In this document: piece by piece, positions 1 through 6,374 of the stretch
Layout of the letters: each line of letters starts with the position of its first letter
Numbering within the stretch: position 1 is the first letter of the stretch
Translations under genes and position numbers: made by a program
Source: a virus
DNA: 23,308 bases
Strand: one strand, 5' to 3'
Virus record (IMG/VR): IMGVR_UViG_3300034141_000007
Coordinates: 1 to 23,308 of that record
Notes under the pieces: generated by a model
What the model saw: only the letters and a program-made list of their open reading frames with translations
What the model was told of the DNA's origin: nothing
Databases searched by the model: none

Positions 1-2
1 AA

Positions 3-584
3 ACTAACTTCAACTTCCGCACGGTTAAAGATGCTAAGACTGGTATCGAAACTAAGCGTCCTACTGTTGCACTGCCAGTACCAGTTCCAAGTCTGGAAGG
101 TATCGTAGAGATTCTTTCTAAGGGTCCAGGTAAAGAAGTTGATCTGCTGGTTGAAGCAGTAACCGCAGTAATTCTGGAACAAGCTCGTGAATATATCAAT
201 GAGCATGAAGAAGTTAATGCTGATAACTTCCCATATGAAATGCTGTCGTGGGAAACGATTGCTAATCTGCCTAAAGCTGAGCGTCGTGGCGGTGGTATTA
301 GCAAGGAAGTTTGGGAAGACTTTGCTAAGGACTATGTTGAAGTTATGCCGGGGGTTACTGGTAAGAAGAAAGAATCTGTTGAAATGGCAGCTAAGGTGTT
401 TGTTGCTAAGTTCGCAGGTGCTACTACCAATAAGCCAGTACTGAAACTGTTGCAACAGCAACTCGCAGTGTATGCATCGAATACTACGCAGGGTGAACAG
501 TTCGCACCTTGCATTGAATTCTTGATGAACAAGTTGGAGAAGCTGCTGAACACGGATGAAACCAATCTGCTGTTGGCACTGTAA
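3..584 (+). CDS. Unknown phage protein, 5' end outside window, codon-adapted
   Basis: An open frame runs from the left edge to TAA at 582-584, so the N-terminus is missing; about 193 residues are visible. I do not recognise the family. The protein is soluble-looking, Lys/Glu-rich, with a mostly helical-looking C-terminal half ending in a Leu-rich helix (MNKLEKLLNTDETNLLLAL). Codon use differs from most of the window: every Arg codon is CGN, no Ile codon is ATA, and Leu is mostly CTG, as expected for a strongly expressed gene. It is followed by the structured non-coding stretch and the tRNAs. Its high expression would suit a stoichiometric DNA-binding protein, but nothing in the sequence demonstrates that. 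The reading frame is certain; the function is unknown. Confidence 0.85.
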   Translation, partial: TNFNFRTVKDAKTGIETKRPTVALPVPVPSLEGIVEILSKGPGKEVDLLVEAVTAVILEQAREYINEHEEVNADNFPYEMLSWETIANLPKAERRGGGISKEVWEDFAKDYVEVMPGVTGKKKESVEMAAKVFVAKFAGATTNKPVLKLLQQQLAVYASNTTQGEQFAPCIEFLMNKLEKLLNTDETNLLLAL

Positions 585-615
585 TAAATAGTATTGTTGG
601 TGTTGCCGCTGGTTT

Positions 616-766
616 GCTAGTTCCCAGTTCGTGGAAATAACTAGCATTAGGTTTATTCAGTTCAATTAAAACTAGACTTCGAGCGCTAGTCTGAATAAGC
701 CTTCTTATAGATGGCCTGATATGACATGTTCATATTTCCTGCAAATTAGTAGGAGCCATCTATAAG
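616..766 (+). ncRNA. Candidate structured RNA of three consecutive stem-loops before the tRNAs
   Basis: The 188-base gap between the first gene and the first tRNA has no convincing ORF but holds three adjacent inverted repeats. Stem 1: GCTAGTT 616-622 with AACTAGC 639-645 (7 bp), with CCA/TGG inside. Stem 2: GGTTTATTCAG 650-660 with CTGAATAAGCC 691-701 (11 bp, one G-U), enclosing ACTAG 671-675 with CTAGT 686-690. Stem 3: CTTATAGATGGC 704-715 with GCCATCTATAAG 755-766 (12 bp, perfect). Inside stem 3 two hairpins, 719-723/731-735 and 737-740/751-754, make a three-way junction. The tRNA begins 6 bases later. I found no clear promoter. It may be a separate small RNA, a processing signal or a 3'-end stabiliser of the upstream mRNA; the stems are seen, the role is inferred. 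Confidence 0.45.
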
Positions 767-772
767 ATCAAT

Positions 773-849
773 GTCCTCTTAGCTCAGCTGGTTAGAGCAA
801 CCGACTCATAATCGGTAGGTCCTGTGTTCAAGTCACAGAGGGGATACCA
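773..849 (+). tRNA. tRNA with anticodon CAU (Ile2 reading AUA, or Met)
   Basis: A full cloverleaf can be drawn. Acceptor 773-779 pairs with 839-845; the D arm starts GCTC at 782. The anticodon stem ACCGA/TCGGT holds loop CTCATAA (anticodon CAT). The T arm is CTGTG/CACAG with loop TTCAAGT. Discriminator A846 is followed by encoded CCA. A CAU anticodon is either Met or, after lysidine modification by host TilS, Ile2 reading AUA. The anticodon arm looks like bacterial tRNA-Ile2, and AUA is common in most genes here, so Ile2 is favoured; Met is not excluded. Confidence 0.93.
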
Positions 850-852
850 AAT

Positions 853-927
853 GTCACCGTAACTTAATGGATAAAGTAGGGGACTTCTACTCCCTAGATG
901 TGGGTTCGATTCCTACCGGTGATACCA
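853..927 (+). tRNA. tRNA-Arg, anticodon UCU
   Basis: A full cloverleaf can be drawn. Acceptor GTCACCG 853-859 pairs with CGGTGAT 917-923. D stem ACTT/AAGT; anticodon stem GGGGA 879-883 with TCCCT 891-895 around loop CTTCTAC (anticodon TCT at 886-888). T arm GTGGG/CCTAC with loop TTCGATT; A924, then encoded CCA at 925-927. It reads AGA (and AGG) codons, which are frequent in most plus-strand genes here. Only 3 bases separate it from the preceding tRNA, so the two are probably co-transcribed and processed. Confidence 0.95.
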
Positions 928-965
928 AGATTCAGTTTCTTAACAGTTCTAACTCCCACATTCCT

Positions 966-1223
966 ATGCCCTCCATTGATAACAAGTACAGTGAAATATG
1001 GAAGAAATTAAAAGAGGATGGCCATGTAACATTGGCTGTTCCGATTCCGATCCAGAAAAGATTACTGCTTGCAATGAAGAATATTAAGCATCGTGATATA
1101 GTGTTTAAATTAGAAGCTGAAACAAGGAAAAAGAAATACGTGCTGTATAGTAAAAGAGAACAGGCGAGAATTAAATTAATACTAAGAGAGAAAGATGATA
1201 TCTTTCAACATCTAATTGGGTAG
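966..1223 (+). CDS. Small basic unknown protein
   Basis: An open frame of 85 residues starting MPSIDNKYSEIWKKLK. It is very rich in Lys and Arg, with a charged C-terminal half (EAETRKKKYVLYSKREQARI) that looks helical and could bind nucleic acid. The frame stays open upstream to an ATG at 867, but that start lies inside the Arg tRNA, so 966 is the first plausible start. No good ribosome-binding site precedes 966, which leaves the start uncertain. The stop is 11 bases before the next gene. No family recognised. Confidence 0.6.
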   Translation: MPSIDNKYSEIWKKLKEDGHVTLAVPIPIQKRLLLAMKNIKHRDIVFKLEAETRKKKYVLYSKREQARIKLILREKDDIFQHLIG

Positions 1224-1234
1224 GAGAATAGATC

Positions 1235-1612
1235 ATGAGTAGAACAGGTAATGTATTCAGATCACTAATTGGCACAGTTACAGGTGAGACTGAGAAAGCA
1301 GTGCGGTTTCAAATAGATGTAACTATGGGCAAGTGTGAAGAAGCTATTATGAAGGTTGAATGGTTCCCACGCTCTCAATTATCTAGTATCCATTTCGGAA
1401 TAAATGACTTCGGTGCTGATGTAATCATGGCATCTGAATGGATACTAGGACAAAAAGGTTGGCTTGACTTTGCTGGTGCTGTAGGATATAATCCAGCCAT
1501 TAGTAAGGTTATCGCACAACAGGTAGTACCAATTACACCTAAATTATCAGACAAGTTAACGACTCCTCCAGTCCGAAGCTTCTCTGACATGGATGATGAC
1601 ATTCCATTTTAA
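1235..1612 (+). CDS. Unknown phage protein with SSB-type acidic C-terminal tip
   Basis: 125 residues, preceded by AGGAGA about 8 bases before the ATG. The core has WFPRSQLSSI (43-52) and MASEWILGQKG (65-75), which resemble small phage and plasmid proteins with a W-(I/F)-P-(K/R)-S-Q and W-(I/L)-x-x-K-G pattern whose role is unknown to me. The last eight residues are DMDDDIPF; the final six, DDDIPF, are identical to the tip of E. coli SSB, the docking peptide for RecQ, PriA, Exo I, Chi subunit and other partners. The core does not look like a typical SSB OB-fold. It may dock onto host SSB partners or be a divergent phage SSB; this is inference. Confidence 0.85.
   Translation: MSRTGNVFRSLIGTVTGETEKAVRFQIDVTMGKCEEAIMKVEWFPRSQLSSIHFGINDFGADVIMASEWILGQKGWLDFAGAVGYNPAISKVIAQQVVPITPKLSDKLTTPPVRSFSDMDDDIPF
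1464..1492 (+). promoter_or_regulatory. Sigma70-like promoter inside the preceding gene
   Basis: TTGACT at 1464-1469, a 17-base spacer, and TATAAT at 1487-1492: eleven of twelve consensus bases with ideal spacing. Transcription would start near 1499 and read into the gene starting at 1642. It lies within coding sequence and in an AT-rich genome, so a chance match is possible. Confidence 0.4.
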
Positions 1613-1641
1613 GTAACATTTATTATTACTGTGAGGAAAAC

Positions 1642-2160
1642 ATGGCTATTGATCTGGCAGCCTTAAGAGCTAAGTTACAAGCAGCTGCGGCAGCAAACAA
1701 TATAACATCCAATAAGGAGAACTTAAATGTTCCAGTCCCCGTGGTCCAGAAAGAAGATAGCACTGGCATGGTTAATAGCACTAGTGGGCAGTTACCTGTT
1801 GTTCTACCTAGTGTACCTGCTGTTTCTGAAGCTGTTTCAGTACATGCAGTTGTAGTATCTAACACTGATGTAATTGGTACGGCTAAAACTTCTGAGATTG
1901 ATCATCTGGATTTTCTCAATAAGATGAATCTTCTGCAAGAAGCTATTCACAAGCAACATCCAACTATGCCAGTACTTCTGATGCAGATTCACAAGCAACT
2001 GCGCGCTGATCCAGAACTAACTAGCACCCTTAGCGAAGAAGGTATTGGTGTGATTGTACGTGGTCTCCAGATTCAGACTAAGACAGAACTTGTATCTGTA
2101 GTAGTTAAGGAATCCAAGAGTAAGAAAAATAAAACACCAATCAGTCTTGATATGTTCTAG
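1642..2160 (+). CDS. Conserved-looking phage protein of unknown function
   Basis: 172 residues with GAGGAAAA upstream of the ATG. The N-terminus is a short helix rich in Ala and Leu (AALRAKLQAAAAA). A low-complexity Val/Ser/Pro/Thr linker follows (about 25-80). The compact C-terminal domain (about 85-155) contains HLDFLNKMNLLQEAIHKQHP and an LSEEGIGVIVRGLQ helix, then a basic tail. The C-terminal domain resembles a hypothetical domain I have seen in other phages near replication genes, but I cannot give it a function. The long flexible linker suggests a scaffold or adaptor between the two ends. The gene may be driven by the promoter at about 1464. Confidence 0.85.
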   Translation: MAIDLAALRAKLQAAAAANNITSNKENLNVPVPVVQKEDSTGMVNSTSGQLPVVLPSVPAVSEAVSVHAVVVSNTDVIGTAKTSEIDHLDFLNKMNLLQEAIHKQHPTMPVLLMQIHKQLRADPELTSTLSEEGIGVIVRGLQIQTKTELVSVVVKESKSKKNKTPISLDMF

Positions 2161-2175
2161 TCACAGGAGAATAAC

Positions 2176-2535
2176 ATGCATACCCCACAGTCAGAGCCAC
2201 AAGGTTTCTCCTTACAACTTCCCGGTGATATCATTCTCACTGTGCCAGATACTAAGTTCCCTCTTTGGAATGGTCCTTACAATGAAGGTACTCTCACAGT
2301 ATATAAAGCTGATATGTCTGGTGCAGGTAATATTCCTGACACTGTAGCATTTGTATCTGTATATGTTGATCCGGGTGCAGCAGAAGATTTTCTCACATTT
2401 ACTTGGTATAAATCTGATACTCCCGTGAGTGATGTATTAGCTGATATTCAAGAGAAGACAATGGAACAGTATGCAGTAGCAAGAACAGCATTAGCGATAA
2501 GACTTGCAAGTGAAAGTAGTAAGACGATTCATTAA
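2176..2535 (+). CDS. Unknown small phage protein
   Basis: 119 residues, preceded by AGGAGA with good spacing. The sequence is rich in beta-prone stretches (FSLQLPGDIILTV, DTVAFVSVYVDP, DFLTFTWYK), followed by a C-terminal helix, with no cysteines and no membrane segment. No family recognised. It sits 15 bases after the previous gene and 17 bases before the next, in a run of plus-strand genes with similar strong ribosome-binding sites. Confidence 0.8.
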   Translation: MHTPQSEPQGFSLQLPGDIILTVPDTKFPLWNGPYNEGTLTVYKADMSGAGNIPDTVAFVSVYVDPGAAEDFLTFTWYKSDTPVSDVLADIQEKTMEQYAVARTALAIRLASESSKTIH

Positions 2536-2552
2536 TAGTGAGGAGAAGGTCT

Positions 2553-2810
2553 GTGAGTATAGATAAGGCAGTACTAATTAATTTATATATTGCTCACAGA
2601 CGATTCTTTTATCTGGATTATTTCCAGAACTTTAAACTGTTTGCTAGTTGGTATCTTAGTGAAAATGGTAGTACTCAAGAATACGGCACTGAGTATGTAG
2701 GTGAACAACTTCCTTGGTACAGAACTAACTATGAAGTACAGGAACTAGCAAAGATTTTAAAGATATCAGAACAAGAGATGTTAGAATTATTGGAGAATGA
2801 ATATGAATGA
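2553..2810 (+). CDS. Small unknown protein with GTG start
   Basis: 85 residues. The frame is open from a GTG at 2538, but the AGGAGA at 2541-2546 points to the GTG at 2553, seven bases downstream, so the product begins MSIDKAVLINLYIAH. Aromatic-rich N-terminal half (RRFFYLDYFQNFKLFASWY) and a C-terminal helix (VQELAKILKISEQEMLELLE) that could be a small helix-turn-helix-like unit. The stop overlaps the start of the nuclease gene, so the two are probably translationally coupled. No family recognised. Confidence 0.75.
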   Translation: MSIDKAVLINLYIAHRRFFYLDYFQNFKLFASWYLSENGSTQEYGTEYVGEQLPWYRTNYEVQELAKILKISEQEMLELLENEYE

Positions 2811-3843
2811 TTTAGATTTTCTTGATACACCAATCAGTACAGGAACTATAATCCCAATACTTCCTGCTGATGGCTTCGATCCAAGACTTAAACTAATGTC
2901 TTACAGCAGTAACCTAACTCTTCATGCTTGTCCTCGGAAGTATCAACTGTATAAACTAAAAGCTACTGATGATCCTGATGATCCAGAAGCAGCAAGTAAT
3001 CAGAATATTACATTCGCCTTTGGTCATATTGTAGGGGAAGGAATACAAGATGTGCTCGATGGTATATCGGAAGAGAAAGTTATCTGGTCAATGTTCTTGG
3101 GATGGCACGCTAGTCTCGCAGATAGAAATGATAAGCAAAACAAATCGTTCTATCTTGCTGTCCTTGCAATACAAAGATTTATCAGCCTGCGTAATAATGG
3201 ATTCTTGGATGACTATGAACTCTTATTATATAATGGCAAGCCAGCGAAAGAATTATCATTCAGGATTAATTTACCAGATGGCTTTAAGTATCGGGGTAGT
3301 GTTGACGCAGTGTTACGACATAAAACAAGTGGTAAGATTCTCGTCTTGGAATGTAAAACAAGTAGTAGTTCCAATCTTAACCCGACCACGTTTAAAAATT
3401 CTTCTCAAGCAGTTGGTTATTCGGTAGTACTAGATGTAATTGCACCAGAGATTAGTTCCTACGAGGTGCTGTATCTAGTATATCTTACTAAGGATATGGC
3501 ATATGAACAACTTAAATTTGTTAAGACTTACCTCCAGCGAGCTACGTGGATTCAGGAACTTCTCCTCGACGTTGAAAGTATTAAGCTCTATGAACGAACA
3601 GGAGTATATCCAATGCGTGGAGAAAGTTGCAATAACTTCTTCAGGGACTGTGAATATCTCAATCAATGTACCCTTAGCACTAAGCTTATTACAACACCGT
3701 TAGTACCGGAAGCAGTACATGATGATAAGATTTATGATGTGGAAATCACACTGGAACAATTGATTGAAGGTCAGTTGAGGAAAGTAATTAGTGTGAGTGA
3801 TACATTAGATGCATTACCTCAGGATGGAGATGAAATGTTATGA
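2803..3843 (+). CDS. PD-(D/E)XK nuclease, Cas4/RecB-like exonuclease
   Basis: 346 residues from ATG 2803. An ATG at 2797 is also in frame, but the GGAG at 2792-2795 is correctly spaced only for 2803. Visible nuclease motifs: H75 in FAFGHIVGEG, D168 in RGSVDAVL, E183-x-K185 in LVLECKT, and Q202-x3-Y206 in the QAVGYSVVLD helix, the usual RecB/Cas4 order. C43 near the N-terminus plus C276, C283 and C289 near the C-terminus match the layout of Cas4 and AddB iron-sulphur nucleases. It should resect DNA ends for recombination or replication. It shares an operon with the Sak4-like ATPase two genes downstream, a pairing common in phages. Confident on the family, less on the Fe-S cluster. Confidence 0.9.
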   Translation: MNDLDFLDTPISTGTIIPILPADGFDPRLKLMSYSSNLTLHACPRKYQLYKLKATDDPDDPEAASNQNITFAFGHIVGEGIQDVLDGISEEKVIWSMFLGWHASLADRNDKQNKSFYLAVLAIQRFISLRNNGFLDDYELLLYNGKPAKELSFRINLPDGFKYRGSVDAVLRHKTSGKILVLECKTSSSSNLNPTTFKNSSQAVGYSVVLDVIAPEISSYEVLYLVYLTKDMAYEQLKFVKTYLQRATWIQELLLDVESIKLYERTGVYPMRGESCNNFFRDCEYLNQCTLSTKLITTPLVPEAVHDDKIYDVEITLEQLIEGQLRKVISVSDTLDALPQDGDEML

Positions 3844-4055
3844 GTACCGATCTTCAGAAATTAGCACAAAAAGAAAACTATGCTTTGTTCCAGCTTAATG
3901 CAATGAAAAGTAATCTGCATCATGTGCACTTACAGAACACAAATATTTTAGAAGAGTCAGCTTGTTACTTAATACAAAAACATATATCGGAAATGATAGC
4001 TTTAATTAAACGTAAACAAACTGTAAGAAAAAAGAACAGGAGTAACAAGGTATGA
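3840..4055 (+). CDS. Small basic unknown protein between nuclease and ATPase
   Basis: 71 residues. The start overlaps the nuclease stop as ATGA, and its own stop overlaps the ATPase start, so it lies within a translationally coupled trio. The sequence is helical-looking with a strongly basic C-terminal tail (LIKRKQTVRKKNRSNKV), which could contact DNA. No family recognised. Its position between two recombination genes suggests, but does not show, a role with them. Confidence 0.75.
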   Translation: MSTDLQKLAQKENYALFQLNAMKSNLHHVHLQNTNILEESACYLIQKHISEMIALIKRKQTVRKKNRSNKV

Positions 4056-5002
4056 AACTATCACAAATGCAAGGAACAATAGAACAGCGAGTCTGTCTAT
4101 TCGGTCCTCCTAAAGTAGGTAAGACACTTCTTGCTGGTATGCTGGCAAAGAAGTATAAGCTACTAGTATTCATGCTAGAAAATGGGCACAGTGTACTGAC
4201 TCAAGTACCTGAAGAATTCCATGATCGTATTGAAATCATTGTTATCAGGGACAGTAAAGACTATCCAATTGCAATTGAAACAATGCTTAAGGTTGTGAAA
4301 GGTAAAGAAGTATTTATCTGTCATAAGCATAGTAAAGTAGCTTGTCCAATATGCAGTAAAAATTGTCCTGATGCTCGTGATAGAATCTGTCTTGATGAAG
4401 TAGGTCTTGATACTATTGTGATCTATGACAGTCTTACACAGCTTACTCAATCAGCACTTGCACATATTACTAAGTCTCAACCTGATGATTACAAGTGTCA
4501 GCTTGATGATTGGGGTAACTTAAAACTGCTGATGGAAAAATTCATGAGTGCTATTCAAGTAGCTACTTATAATTGTGTAGCAATTAGTCATGAAGAGGAA
4601 GTTAAATTTGAAGACGGTAGAACTAAGATTGTACCAGTTGCTGGAAGTAGTAACAGCAGCCGCAATACTGCTAAGTATTTTGACCATGTTGTATATTGCA
4701 ATGTAGTGAATAAGAAGCACGTAGTTGGTAGTGCTACAGATTACAGCACTAGTGTACTCACAGGTTCTAGAACTAATGTAAAACTGGAAGCTAATAAAGA
4801 AGGTGGTGATCTGCTGGAGATATTCACTAATTGGAAGCTGCCGAATTTTGGAATGAAGATTACAGAAGATGTAACTAAAATTGACATTCCAAATGAAGGT
4901 ACTCAAGCTCAAGTAATAGCAAATATAAAAGCAGCAGAAGCTGAAGTAGTTAAATCTCCTGCACAGATCGCACTTGATAATCTTAGAAACAAGGTGAAAT
5001 GA
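4052..5002 (+). CDS. Sak4/RecA-like P-loop ATPase, recombination
   Basis: 316 residues, AGGAG upstream. Walker A is GPPKVGKT at 18-25 and Walker B TIVIYDS at 121-127 (D126); SHEEEV (179-184) follows a beta strand where RecA-like ATPases carry a sensing residue. Overall it fits the AAA_24/Sak4 phage family of RecA-like ssDNA annealing ATPases. Between strands 2 and 3 is an insert with C90, H91, H93, C98, C101, C105 and C113, probably a zinc-binding knuckle. The C-terminus is a helical tail. With the Cas4-like nuclease it probably forms a recombination or repair pair. The ATPase class is firm; the recombinase role rests on family knowledge. Confidence 0.85.
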   Translation: MKLSQMQGTIEQRVCLFGPPKVGKTLLAGMLAKKYKLLVFMLENGHSVLTQVPEEFHDRIEIIVIRDSKDYPIAIETMLKVVKGKEVFICHKHSKVACPICSKNCPDARDRICLDEVGLDTIVIYDSLTQLTQSALAHITKSQPDDYKCQLDDWGNLKLLMEKFMSAIQVATYNCVAISHEEEVKFEDGRTKIVPVAGSSNSSRNTAKYFDHVVYCNVVNKKHVVGSATDYSTSVLTGSRTNVKLEANKEGGDLLEIFTNWKLPNFGMKITEDVTKIDIPNEGTQAQVIANIKAAEAEVVKSPAQIALDNLRNKVK

Positions 5003-5004
5003 AA

Positions 5005-5193
5005 ATGGATGATAACACTAAACCTCCTCGCGGAATGGCTCGTATGTCCTTTGATGCTAGTGCTGCTGCTAATTATCTTGAACGTGATAGACAAAAGAAA
5101 TTACAGCGAGAGCAAGCTAAATTTGATAAGCTGAAAGTTAAGCCGCTCTTAAATGCCATGACTGCAATTGATGTTAAGGAGTATAAGAAATGA
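5005..5193 (+). CDS. Small charged helical unknown protein
   Basis: 62 residues from ATG 5005; ATG 4999 is in frame, but AAGGTG at 4991-4996 is better spaced for 5005. The middle is a highly charged helix (ERDRQKKLQREQAKFDKLK) with coiled-coil character. Its stop overlaps the next start in an ATGA arrangement. No family recognised. Confidence 0.7.
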   Translation: MDDNTKPPRGMARMSFDASAAANYLERDRQKKLQREQAKFDKLKVKPLLNAMTAIDVKEYKK

Positions 5194-5780
5194 AAATTAA
5201 TCTTCAAGCTACAGGTGAAAGAAAATCTGGCAGAACTGCTATACTTGGTTGGATTAAATACAATCTAGAATTCTTAGGAGCTACAGTTAATTATACTATA
5301 GGAGATCATGAACTACAAATATCAACAGATAATGATTTTACGTTTCAATCTCTTGCGCCTAAAAGGTTAGAAGTCAAGACTAAAGGTACTGCGCTTGAAC
5401 AAGCACAAGTAATTATCTACGGTGATCGTGAACAAACTTATGGTTCTCCTGATAAGAACTTAAAAGTAATAGCTGAATACTGGACTACGCATCTTAATGC
5501 TGCTTACGGAAAAAACCTTCGCTTGACAGTGGATGATGTCTGTGGTATGATGGTGTTACTGAAGCAAGCAAGACTCGCTAACAGTCCTAAGCATGAAGAT
5601 AGTTTAGTAGATCTAATTGGTTACGCTGCATTGAAAGATCGGTGTGACAGATTGGAAGTAAGTAGTAAAGCAGTAGATGTAGCAGCAAATGTAACAACAG
5701 ATGTTTTTGTAGAAAAAGTAAGAGCACATTGTACAGCTGGAAATTGTAGGTATCCTAATTGTGGATGTGTAATACCCTGA
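5190..5780 (+). CDS. DUF6378-type protein with degenerate P-loop N-terminus and Cys tail
   Basis: 196 residues. Residues about 77-153 carry the signature I associate with DUF6378: GDREQTYGSP, a Trp-rich helix (LKVIAEYWTTHL), a DDVCGMMVLLKQARL helix and HEDSLVDLIGYAAL. These acidic helices recall MazG/dUTPase-like all-alpha pyrophosphatases, so a nucleotide-related role is plausible. Residues 9-16 (GERKSGRT) sit where a Walker A would be, with Arg replacing the catalytic Lys, in a short fold that looks like a decayed P-loop. The C-terminus has C181, C186, C191 and C193, a possible zinc site. Starts in an ATGA overlap. The DUF match is from memory of the motif; function unproven. Confidence 0.8.
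   Translation: MKINLQATGERKSGRTAILGWIKYNLEFLGATVNYTIGDHELQISTDNDFTFQSLAPKRLEVKTKGTALEQAQVIIYGDREQTYGSPDKNLKVIAEYWTTHLNAAYGKNLRLTVDDVCGMMVLLKQARLANSPKHEDSLVDLIGYAALKDRCDRLEVSSKAVDVAANVTTDVFVEKVRAHCTAGNCRYPNCGCVIP
5523..5551 (+). promoter_or_regulatory. Sigma70-like extended -10 promoter inside the DUF6378 gene
   Basis: TTGACA at 5523-5528 (perfect -35), a 17-base spacer, TATGAT at 5546-5551, and TG at 5543-5544 giving an extended -10. Transcription would start near 5558, about 290 bases before the codon-adapted gene at 5848. That gene is followed by a terminator-like hairpin, which would give a compact unit. Chance remains possible because the match is within coding sequence. Confidence 0.5.
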
Positions 5781-5847
5781 ACCCGACAATTCTGTCCCGT
5801 CCAGTCCTGTAAATTAAATTAATCTCCCAACCTAGAAAGAACTTATC

Positions 5848-6342
5848 ATGTCTAATTCCGAACTGAACCAAAACGTTTCCCTCGACGATCTGCTGGATGG
5901 TACGCTGGATGATCTTGCTGATGTTCCAGAGTTTAAACCATTTGCTGCTGGTGCTCACAAGATGACGCTGAAGTTTGATGCAACTAAGAAGATTAATGAT
6001 ATGCCAGCGATTGAAGTTAAGCTGACTATTGTTGAATCGGTTGAAATGACTGACCCAACTGCTACTCCACCAGCTCCCGGTGATACTACTAATGTTATTT
6101 ACATCTTGAAAAAGAAAGATGACAAAGGTAATGTAGTTCGCAATGAACTTGCAGAAGGTCAGTTCAAAGCATTGATGGCAAGTCTGTCTCCTAGTTTCCC
6201 TGATGCTGGTGGTTCGCCAAGGAAAATCATGGAAGCTGCTGATGGCTTTGAAGTTCTGGGTCTTACCAGTGTTCGTACGAATGCTAAAGATAAGAACAAC
6301 ATCAAGTATTACACCTCGCTGGAATCGGTTCAAGTACTGTAA
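5848..6342 (+). CDS. Codon-adapted phage protein, possible ssDNA-binding protein
   Basis: 164 residues. The N-terminus is acidic and repetitive (SLDDLLDGTLDDLADVPEF), followed by a beta-rich region (HKMTLKFDATKKI, AIEVKLTIVESVEM, TTNVIYILKKKDDKG) and a compact C-terminal part ending in strand YYTSLESVQVL. The order of strands would allow an OB-like barrel, but this is weak. Codon use is unlike its neighbours: Leu mostly CTG, no ATA, Arg mainly CGN, suggesting high expression. It has its own possible promoter (about 5523) and a hairpin at 6375-6413 after it. Lying between recombination genes and the polymerase, a stoichiometric ssDNA-binding protein is the best guess, unproven. The start follows an AGAAAGAA stretch, a weak Shine-Dalgarno. 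Confidence 0.85.
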   Translation: MSNSELNQNVSLDDLLDGTLDDLADVPEFKPFAAGAHKMTLKFDATKKINDMPAIEVKLTIVESVEMTDPTATPPAPGDTTNVIYILKKKDDKGNVVRNELAEGQFKALMASLSPSFPDAGGSPRKIMEAADGFEVLGLTSVRTNAKDKNNIKYYTSLESVQVL

Positions 6343-6374
6343 GTAGTTAGCTAATCTGATTCTCTAAACCTCTG

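Noticed and set aside
594-623. TTGTTG with TAGTTC 18 bases later as a promoter for the structured RNA
   Set aside because: The -10 match is poor and the -35 only partial; not better than chance in this AT-rich sequence.
616-766. Structured stretch as a third, decayed tRNA
   Set aside because: The stems are too long and the loops do not fit D, anticodon and T arms.
5755-6333. Minus-strand open frame of 192 codons opposite the codon-adapted gene
   Set aside because: Antisense shadow; composition is unlike a real protein and it would oppose the local operon.
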